Shown: piece by piece, positions 1 through 5,678 of the stretch | Layout of the letters: each line of letters begins with the position of its first letter | How positions within the stretch are numbered: the first letter of the stretch is position 1 | DNA from: Desulfobacteraceae bacterium | GTDB lineage: Bacteria > Desulfobacterota > Desulfobacteria > Desulfobacterales > Desulfosalsimonadaceae | Length of the DNA stretch: 10,530 nt | Direction: 5' to 3' | NCBI GenBank assembly: GCA_024636355.1 | Contig: JAGXHH010000133.1 | Location: 1-10,530 of the forward strand | The notes under the pieces: generated by a model | Database searches by the model: none | What the model was told of the DNA's origin: nothing | Seen by the model: the letters and a program-made list of their open reading frames with translations, nothing else | Made by a program: the position numbers and the translations under genes

Positions 1-148
1 CAATGACGGGCGAATCTTGCGTTCCGGTCGCTGCCGCCACATCAAAGGTTCCGGAGATCACCACCGGCGGCTTGTCATCGGTGTCGCCGCAGCCGACAAC
101 CAGCTGCAACAGGATCAATAGAATCCAGGATAGTTTATGGATATGCAT
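1..148 (-). CDS. Lipoprotein, N-terminal part (runs off the left edge)
   Basis: The reverse strand opens with ATG at 148 and stays open to the window edge, giving 49 codons. The peptide begins MHIHKLSWILLILLQLVVGC: a short basic start, a hydrophobic stretch (about residues 8-18) and a lipobox V-V-G-C with the lipidated cysteine at residue 20. An Asp-containing linker (GDTDDKPP) follows, so this is a signal-peptidase-II lipoprotein. The mature domain lies outside the window and its function cannot be read. The start overlaps the end of the barrel gene by 14 bp and has no strong Shine-Dalgarno, which fits translational coupling as the last visible gene of the operon. By context it may be a periplasmic or outer-membrane partner of the RND system (inference). 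Other starts are unlikely because no in-frame ATG, GTG or TTG gives a better signal peptide. Confidence 0.72.
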   Translation of the reverse strand, partial: MHIHKLSWILLILLQLVVGCGDTDDKPPVVISGTFDVAAATGTQDSPVI

Positions 149-1694
149 AACGCAGGGTAACCATGATGAAGTCGTTTTTGCGGTAGTAGTAAAAAGTGGC
201 GTCTTCATCGAAATCACCCTTGCCCTCCCCATCGATGGCGGCATAATCGAGTTCGAGTTTAAAGCCGTTCTGGAAATCATAGGCCAACTGCGGCCAGAAA
301 ATGACGCCGCCGTCTCTTAGTTCAAAAATGCCGGTTAGAGACACATGGATCCGTTTGTCGAAAAATTCGTCCTGGTACCGGGTGGTCAGCACATGAGAAA
401 GCACCGGTTCATTCAGGTCCCTGTCGAGAAATTCTGCCTGGAACCATTCCATGGTGAAAAGGGAATCGCCGGCATGCCCCGGCAGCAGCTGGTGCATCGG
501 AATGAAGTAGTTAAAGCCTATGGAATATGCAAAGTAATCGCTGCGTTCTACCGGCAGTGGAAAATCGATGTCGATGGGATTATCCCCATCCGGGTCGACG
601 TACCCGCTCTTATTCGGCGAGTAGGCCCCTTCGGCCTGGAAGACGAAATCGCCCCGGGTCGTTGAAAAATCAAACCCGACATAATTGACGACGTCATAGT
701 AGGGGCGGACCCGGACGCCGACCGGTTCATTGGGGACAAGGACGGTGGAGACCGGACGAAACAGCGGTTCCGTATCCGGTCCGTGATATCCGGAAAATGA
801 AAAATCCATTCCCTTGTAGCTCGAGGAAATACGGGCCGAATACCCGAAGTGTTCAGCTGTGGCGGCGACCGGTTTTGATTCGTCAAAAAAGACCGGATAG
901 TCGTTGTCCACCTCTCTGACCGACCAGAAGTTTCCGGTGGGTGGGATGGCGGCGGCCACATGGACGGGAACCCAGACGAGTTCCAGGGTGAACCGGTCGA
1001 AAAAGACCATCCCGGAAACTGAAGGAACACCGAGTTTCAGGTGGTCTTCATCGATAAACAGCAGTTCGCGAAGATCCCGGGGGTTGATGTAGGCGGTGGC
1101 ATTCACAAAATCGGCGGTGCCCCAGGCGTAAATCTGGTTTCCCGCCCGTATGTGCCCGTTTCCAAGAGGATAGTTGAAATAGAGTTCCCGGAAGTTGATT
1201 TCGCTTTCCCTGCCCGTGACGCGCAGGTTGCGTTTCAGATCCGTATCTTCGGAATAGACGTAGTCATCGCCGATGTCGCCGTTGATGAACGTGGGCATCA
1301 CGTAGACATCCGTGATGGATTTCAGGAAAGTGCGGGAGGTGCCGTAGGTAAATTCGAACCGGGCGCTGATTTCGTTTTTTTTGTAGGCATCGTCGAAGTC
1401 TTCTTCTCGACGGGTATTGAACAGGTTCTCGAACGCCAGCTCCGTCCGCCAGGTAAAATTCGAAGCATCCTCGCCCATGGAAAAATCGTCATCCATGGAC
1501 CAGTCCTCTTCAAATACGGGGATATCGGCGTCTCCGGAGTCGGCCCATTCGGTTTCGTCTCCTGCGCACCGGGCAGCAGGCTGGTTGAGCGCCCATGAGG
1601 CAAAAAAAAACGCCGCTGCCAATATCAGTAATATAAGACAGCGGCGGATTAAAAAGCGGATCGGGAGCTTAAGGGAAGTCTCGGATCTATACAT
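135..1694 (-). CDS. Outer-membrane beta-barrel protein, DUF1302-like
   Basis: This is a 519-residue exported protein. It has a long N-terminal signal region: a basic segment near residues 13-18, a hydrophobic core at about 19-36 and a probable cleavage near ARCAG (41-45). A strongly acidic linker covers about 46-75. The rest consists of alternating polar and hydrophobic strands rich in aromatic residues, typical of a barrel. It ends in V-x-L-x-Y-x-Y-P, close to the C-terminal beta-signal of BAM substrates, though with a final Pro. The segment around 185-215 (G-N-Q-I-Y-A-W-G ... N-P-R-D-L-R-E-L) resembles the WG...N-P-x-D region I know from DUF1302-type barrels. Those are often encoded beside RND transporters. 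The ATG directly follows the stop of the LolA-like gene (no gap), with GGAAG upstream inside that gene. It is probably the outer-membrane conduit of the system. Family assignment is moderate; barrel fold and location are fairly sure; the substrate is unknown. Confidence 0.8.
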   Translation of the reverse strand: MYRSETSLKLPIRFLIRRCLILLILAAAFFFASWALNQPAARCAGDETEWADSGDADIPVFEEDWSMDDDFSMGEDASNFTWRTELAFENLFNTRREEDFDDAYKKNEISARFEFTYGTSRTFLKSITDVYVMPTFINGDIGDDYVYSEDTDLKRNLRVTGRESEINFRELYFNYPLGNGHIRAGNQIYAWGTADFVNATAYINPRDLRELLFIDEDHLKLGVPSVSGMVFFDRFTLELVWVPVHVAAAIPPTGNFWSVREVDNDYPVFFDESKPVAATAEHFGYSARISSSYKGMDFSFSGYHGPDTEPLFRPVSTVLVPNEPVGVRVRPYYDVVNYVGFDFSTTRGDFVFQAEGAYSPNKSGYVDPDGDNPIDIDFPLPVERSDYFAYSIGFNYFIPMHQLLPGHAGDSLFTMEWFQAEFLDRDLNEPVLSHVLTTRYQDEFFDKRIHVSLTGIFELRDGGVIFWPQLAYDFQNGFKLELDYAAIDGEGKGDFDEDATFYYYRKNDFIMVTLRYAYP

Positions 1695-2435
1695 TTATCG
1701 CAGGGCTTCCTTTTCAAAATGGACGTCCGGGATTTGGGCATTGTACTTGATCCCCCCCAGGAAAAGCTCTGTCTTGCCGTTGCCGTCGGCACGATGCATG
1801 GTGGCTCTGTGGGGCGTCAGAATGCCGTCTATTTCTTTGACATCATAGTTTTCCAGAAACTTATGGAACTCGCCGTCCATGTGAAAATCGATTCGGACAA
1901 CGAAAAAGTCGGATTTGCGAACATAGAACACGTTTTTGTCGTAAACCCGTTCTCCCGTTGTTTTGACCCCTTCGACCTTGTAGCAATCTTCATCTACAGC
2001 CTTGTCTTCACCAATCAGGGTGAATTCGAAGTCGTCGATATCGACGGAAGAAAGGTCTTCGTAATAGAAATGGGAATTGACGAACGGCTTGCCTTTGCTC
2101 GACGACGCGATACGCTTGACCCGTCCGGAGGAAAGCTGCAGCCACTGGTCATCATCCCGCCCCTTGTGTGCATGGGAGAGCAGCTTGATCTGAGTGGGTT
2201 TGATAAATGCGATCAACCCTTTGTCTTCGTCGTTTTCAAACTGTTTCATCATCAGGGTGAAGGCTTTTTCCTCCATCCGGTCGCCTTTGTGAATCCGCAT
2301 GATCATCTTGCTCATGGCCGTATCGGCTTCGGGCAGGTTGTCACTTTTTTCCATGATCTCACGACCGGTCATGGCAAATGCGGGCAGGCTGAAGACCAGC
2401 ACCAGCAACGATGTGATTAGAATCTTGCCTTTCAT
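1695..2435 (-). CDS. Periplasmic LolA-like outer membrane lipoprotein-sorting family protein
   Basis: The 246-residue product has a classic signal peptide (MKGKILITSLLVLVFSLPAFA, cleavage after residue 21). The mature chain is of the LolA/LolB-like half-barrel type, PF17131/COG2834. The recognisable signature is D-x-Q-W-L-Q-L-S-S-G-R-V-K-R-I followed by S-H-F-Y-Y-E-D-L-S, which matches the family pattern W-x-Y-x-P ... R-R-I ... F-x-G-S/T-D-F-x-Y-E-D-L. Family members bind acyl chains in a hydrophobic cleft and often sit beside MMPL/RND genes, so the likely role is to carry a hydrophobic cargo across the periplasm. It is not the housekeeping LolA, which is shorter and of a different subfamily. 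AGGAG lies 9 nt before the ATG. The gene is second in the operon, 110 bp after the RND stop. That AT-rich gap holds no convincing promoter. The stop TAA directly abuts the next ATG. Confidence 0.87.
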   Translation of the reverse strand: MKGKILITSLLVLVFSLPAFAMTGREIMEKSDNLPEADTAMSKMIMRIHKGDRMEEKAFTLMMKQFENDEDKGLIAFIKPTQIKLLSHAHKGRDDDQWLQLSSGRVKRIASSSKGKPFVNSHFYYEDLSSVDIDDFEFTLIGEDKAVDEDCYKVEGVKTTGERVYDKNVFYVRKSDFFVVRIDFHMDGEFHKFLENYDVKEIDGILTPHRATMHRADGNGKTELFLGGIKYNAQIPDVHFEKEALR

Positions 2436-2545
2436 CTAATTGTCTCCTTTTCATACTAAATAATAACAAGTTAAAGTTTTTCTAATCTTCGTCAAGCAAT
2501 TTAGAAAAAAAATTGATTATTGTTTCTCACTAATCAGGTCACCCT

Positions 2546-5245
2546 TTATTCCGCTTCACCGGATTCAATCGTAAGGGGGTTCTGATTTCTGGATAAAAAC
2601 GCAGGGAGCGGAATGCGCATAAATGTTCGCCGGTAAGGTGAAAATGAGACGGCGGGGACCAGTTGAACCCCGGTCAACTTGATTGCCGCCGGCAACACGA
2701 CCAGGGCGCCGAATGTGGTGGCGATCATGGTGATGCCCATCAGGAGGCCGAACAGGATCAGCGGTTTGAATGTCGAGATGCCGAGGACCGAAAACCCGAA
2801 GATCAGCGCCAGCGATGTGAACAAGATGGCTTTTCCGGCAACGAACTGGGTGCGTTCGATGGCCGTGTCCACATCCAGGCCGCTTTTGCGATAAAATCGG
2901 AACGTGTTTAAAAAATGAATGGTGTCGTCGACCCCGATGCCGATAGTGATGGCGGCTATCAGGGAAGTGGCGATATCCAGGTTAATCGAAAACCAGCCCA
3001 TGATTCCGAAATTGATGATCACCCCGACGCTCATGGGGATCAATGCCAGCAGACCGGCCTTCAGGTTTTTGAGCAGGATCAGCACCACGATGCCAATGAC
3101 CAGGAGCGTCAGCAGCAGGCTCTGGATCTGGCCATAGATGATATAATCGGCACTTTTGATGATCATCAGGGGATGACCGGTAATCTTGTAGGTGTATTCG
3201 GGCGGCAGGGTCTGGTTGAGCTGAATTCGGATCCGCTCAAAGATGTGCTTCAGTCCGGATGTGCCGATCAGTTGGCCGTCTTTTTCACAGAGTCGGGCGA
3301 GAATATTGCAGGTCTGGAACTGCGGGTTTACATACGGTTCGAAGATATCTGCCCGCCCGTCCGAATCCGCATCTTCGGCGGTGAAAAGTTCCAGATAGTC
3401 GAGGATGTCCCATTTGCTTTCCGGCAACATGTAGAATTCCGGGTCATCGTTGTTCATGGCCATATGCATTGTGTTGATATGATCGTTGAAGGCGTCGGTC
3501 CGACCGACGTGGAGGTCGGCATTCTCACTTGAGGTCAGCCAGGAGCGCAGGTCGGCGATCGACTTGAGAAATTCGGGATCCTTGACGCCGTCGGGTTCCC
3601 CGGAATTGAGCAGGATGTTAAATCCCCAGCGGCCGCCGAACTTTTTGCTGATGTCGACTGCGCTGGTCCGGATCGGGTTGTCCGCCCGGAAATAGCTCAA
3701 CAGTTCGGTTTCCACCTGGATCCTGAAGAGCCCGACCAGGCATACCGCCATCAACAAAACGACAAAGAGCATGGTCGGCTTGTAGTAATGGATGGACAAA
3801 CTGGACATGCCGCGAATGAAATGGTCCATGTAGGTCGAACTGGAATTATTCTTCCGGTTGAGCAGGTAGCGATCTTTTTTGTGGGACATGAGCACCAGCC
3901 CCGCCGGTATAACGCTTGCGGAAATCCAGACAGCGAATACGATGCCGATGGCAGAGAAAATACCCCATTCCCGGATGACCGACAATCGATGGGAGGCCAG
4001 CGTCAGGAAAGCGACAAACGTGGTCAGCCCGGTCAATAATACGGTAATCGAGATATGGTTCATGGAATGGCGCAGCCCTTCGAATTCACCCTGCCGCGTA
4101 ATGTAGTCGAAATCGGCATAATACTGGTTCAGGATATGAATGCCGTAGGAACTGCCCACAGCAATCATGAGGATCGGAATCGAAATGCCGACCGTGGTGA
4201 TGGCCACCCCGAGATGCCCCATCAACCCCAGAATCCAGCAGGTGCCCATCAGCAGGGTTGCCGAGGGAAGCAGCACGCCCCGGAGCGACCTGAAATTCAG
4301 GAAGAAAATGAACATGGTGACGAGCAGGACAAGCGGCACCAGGCGGGCCAGGTCGTTTTGCATGTAGTTGTTGATCCAGACATATACCAGCGGTTGGCCC
4401 TGGGGCAGGATATGCAGGCGATTTTTGTAGGTATCGACGATTTCCAAAATTTCCCGGGCAATGGAATCGGAGTCGGACATTTCCTTGAACCGTATAATAA
4501 ATCCGAAATCGGTAATGTTGCCCTGTTCGTCCGTGGCATAAATGCCGCGTTCAAATGCCGGATTCCGTTTAAGTTTCCGGGTGAAGGCGGCAAAATCGGC
4601 GGGGGTCTGTGGCAGCAGTCTTTTGCCGGAAGCATCGGTTTCGATCAGCCGGACCGTGGCAAGCGTATCGTCTTGGCCGGTGACATCCTCGATGTCAAGC
4701 GGGGAGATGATGTCGTCAATGGACTCTTTCTGCTTGAGTACGTTGACGGTATGGATCGCCTTTTTCAGATTGCGCACATCCCTGCTGTCGAGAGTGCCGT
4801 CTGTGATCCCCTTGGTCCTGAGTTTTCGAGAGATCATGCGTGCAAATTCCGGATCGTCGGAAAACTGAAAGAGCAGGTCGGCGACGTTGACCGGACCGGC
4901 TGCAAGCAGCTGATCCAGTTTGGCAAGTCGAGCCGTTTCTTTGTCGGCTCGATACGTTTCATATGCTTCGATGTCCGTCAGCAGGGCATCCATGTCCGAA
5001 AATGTCTTGGCTCCCCACAACGGGTCGCCTGTTATCGAGAGGATGACAAAGGTGTCCACATCGCCATAGACGTCCTTCACCTTGTTATAATAGAGGTATT
5101 CCGGATCGGTTTCCGGTAAAAATTTGGAAATGGACGTATCAAAGGTCAGTTTGGGAATTCCGAGGCCCAAACCTATGGTGATACCGATGAAGCATACGAG
5201 TATCCATACTGGATGCTTCAGAACAAAGGTAATATAGCGGTCCAT
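2546..5245 (-). CDS. MMPL/RND-family transporter (HAE3-like), leftward copy
   Basis: This 899-residue inner-membrane protein has duplicated RND architecture: TM1 (about 11-31), a first periplasmic domain (about 32-295), a TM block with a sterol-sensing-type fold (about 297-460), TM7 (about 488-508), a second periplasmic domain (about 510-705) and a final TM block (about 706-865). In the C-terminal half the TM4-equivalent helix carries G-V-D-D-T-I-H-F-L-N, with Asp773/Asp774 as the probable proton relay. The N-terminal equivalent is G-S-S-Y-G-I-H (364-370) and lacks acidic residues. Residues 625-636 (DADSDGRADIFE) form a full EF-hand-type loop with ligands at positions 1, 3, 5, 9 and 12 and Gly at 6. 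The family exports or relocates hydrophobic molecules by proton-motive force. GGGAG lies about 12 nt before the ATG. It heads the leftward operon and is paralogous to the divergent gene at 5679-8324. Family call is sure; substrate unknown. Confidence 0.93.
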   Translation of the reverse strand: MDRYITFVLKHPVWILVCFIGITIGLGLGIPKLTFDTSISKFLPETDPEYLYYNKVKDVYGDVDTFVILSITGDPLWGAKTFSDMDALLTDIEAYETYRADKETARLAKLDQLLAAGPVNVADLLFQFSDDPEFARMISRKLRTKGITDGTLDSRDVRNLKKAIHTVNVLKQKESIDDIISPLDIEDVTGQDDTLATVRLIETDASGKRLLPQTPADFAAFTRKLKRNPAFERGIYATDEQGNITDFGFIIRFKEMSDSDSIAREILEIVDTYKNRLHILPQGQPLVYVWINNYMQNDLARLVPLVLLVTMFIFFLNFRSLRGVLLPSATLLMGTCWILGLMGHLGVAITTVGISIPILMIAVGSSYGIHILNQYYADFDYITRQGEFEGLRHSMNHISITVLLTGLTTFVAFLTLASHRLSVIREWGIFSAIGIVFAVWISASVIPAGLVLMSHKKDRYLLNRKNNSSSTYMDHFIRGMSSLSIHYYKPTMLFVVLLMAVCLVGLFRIQVETELLSYFRADNPIRTSAVDISKKFGGRWGFNILLNSGEPDGVKDPEFLKSIADLRSWLTSSENADLHVGRTDAFNDHINTMHMAMNNDDPEFYMLPESKWDILDYLELFTAEDADSDGRADIFEPYVNPQFQTCNILARLCEKDGQLIGTSGLKHIFERIRIQLNQTLPPEYTYKITGHPLMIIKSADYIIYGQIQSLLLTLLVIGIVVLILLKNLKAGLLALIPMSVGVIINFGIMGWFSINLDIATSLIAAITIGIGVDDTIHFLNTFRFYRKSGLDVDTAIERTQFVAGKAILFTSLALIFGFSVLGISTFKPLILFGLLMGITMIATTFGALVVLPAAIKLTGVQLVPAVSFSPYRRTFMRIPLPAFLSRNQNPLTIESGEAE

Positions 5246-5282
5246 CCCTGTGTCTCCCGTGAGTTGAAAGGCGGCAAAATGT

Positions 5283-5300
5283 CGACTGACGAGTCAGTCA
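5283..5300. promoter_or_regulatory. Palindromic operator, copy 1 (TetR-like)
   Basis: The sequence CGACTGACGAGTCAGTCA has 6-bp inverted arms (GACTGA/TCAGTC) around 4 nt. It begins about 5 bp past the predicted start point of the leftward promoter, where a bound repressor would block transcription. It matches copy 2, read on the opposite strand, at 17 of 18 bases over the shared core GACTGAYGAGTCAGTCAA. The symmetry and length suit a TetR-family dimer. The family of the regulator is inferred and no regulator is encoded in the window. Confidence 0.68.
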
Positions 5301-5311
5301 ATACAATTGTA

Positions 5312-5340
5312 ATAATAAAGTCTCAAACAGAATGTGACAA
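5312..5340 (-). promoter_or_regulatory. Sigma70-type promoter of the leftward RND operon
   Basis: On the reverse strand, TTGTCA (5340-5335) and TATTAT (5317-5312) are separated by exactly 17 bp, each one base off consensus. The predicted start point is near 5305, giving a leader of about 60 nt before the RND ATG at 5245. Operator copy 1 lies immediately downstream at roughly +5 to +22. This is the best promoter in the intergenic region. Confidence 0.65.
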
Positions 5341-5376
5341 AAAAAGTTTCCATTCCCTATGCATTCGTAGGGAGCT

Positions 5377-5394
5377 TGACTGACTCATCAGTCA
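5377..5394. promoter_or_regulatory. Palindromic operator, copy 2 (TetR-like)
   Basis: TGACTGACTCATCAGTCA has perfect 7-bp inverted arms (TGACTGA/TCAGTCA) around 4 nt. Its centre is 94 bp from that of copy 1, about nine helical turns, and the two copies are in inverted orientation. It may control a rightward promoter just upstream (a poor GTGACA ... TATGCA pair lies at 5334-5363), or it may cooperate with copy 1 by looping. Which of these applies cannot be told from sequence. Confidence 0.68.
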
Positions 5395-5506
5395 TTGCCC
5401 TCCAATTCTGGAATAAAAAACATTGCATTGCAAGAAAAAACTACATTTACACCCAAGCATACGGGAATATGAAAGAATAGAACGTATGTTCAACGGAAAG
5501 GATTTG

Positions 5507-5535
5507 TTGACTATTGTCTTTTTAGATCCTATTTA
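5507..5535 (+). promoter_or_regulatory. Candidate promoter for the rightward RND gene
   Basis: TTGACT (5507-5512) is followed after 17 bp by TATTTA (5530-5535). The -35 is good and the -10 is weak (three of six bases). It would give a leader of about 137 nt before the ATG at 5679. It lies more than 110 bp beyond operator copy 2, so direct repression from that operator would not be by simple steric block. This is a tentative call. Confidence 0.3.
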
Positions 5536-5637
5536 TTGCGATAAGTTATTTTTTTATCACGATTTTCGTTTCAGCGCTACCCGGCTGGCTATTCCGGTCC
5601 TTTATTTGCAATATTCCTCTTCATAAGGGGAATCACC

Positions 5638-5652
5638 CTTGTAAATTACAAG
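5638..5652. promoter_or_regulatory. Perfect palindrome upstream of the rightward RND gene
   Basis: CTTGTAAATTACAAG has 7-bp arms around a single A and ends 26 bp before the ATG at 5679. It differs from the two TGACTGA operators. It could be a binding site for another regulator or a short leader hairpin next to the GGGAAG ribosome binding region. An adjacent weak hairpin spans 5625-5640. Function is not established. Confidence 0.35.
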
Positions 5653-5678
5653 TCGAATTTTTCGATGGGAAGAAGAAA

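Larger units (their letters stand above)
5246..5678. other. Divergent intergenic regulatory region
   Basis: This 433-bp AT-rich stretch separates two divergently transcribed RND genes. It holds two copies of a palindromic operator in opposite orientation, a strong promoter for the leftward operon, a weaker rightward promoter candidate and, close to the right gene, a short hairpin (5625-5640, arms AAGGG/CCCTT) and a perfect palindrome (5638-5652). The only open frame of note would begin at a TTG at 5423 and end at 5626. It has no ribosome binding site and no recognisable content, so I do not call it a gene. No regulator gene lies here. Confidence 0.85.

Noticed and set aside
1695..2435. Housekeeping lolA
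   Set aside because: The length, the W-L-Q-L ... H-F-Y-Y-E-D-L signature and the RND operon context match the PF17131-type LolA-like family rather than canonical LolA.
4055..5119. Long open frame of 354 codons on the plus strand, opposite the leftward RND gene
   Set aside because: It lies wholly antisense to a clear transporter gene, its composition is Asp/Gly/His/Gln-rich as expected of a mirror frame, and it has no recognisable domain.
5423..5626. 67-codon frame in the divergent intergenic region
   Set aside because: It starts at TTG without a ribosome binding site, resembles no protein and lies in AT-rich regulatory DNA.
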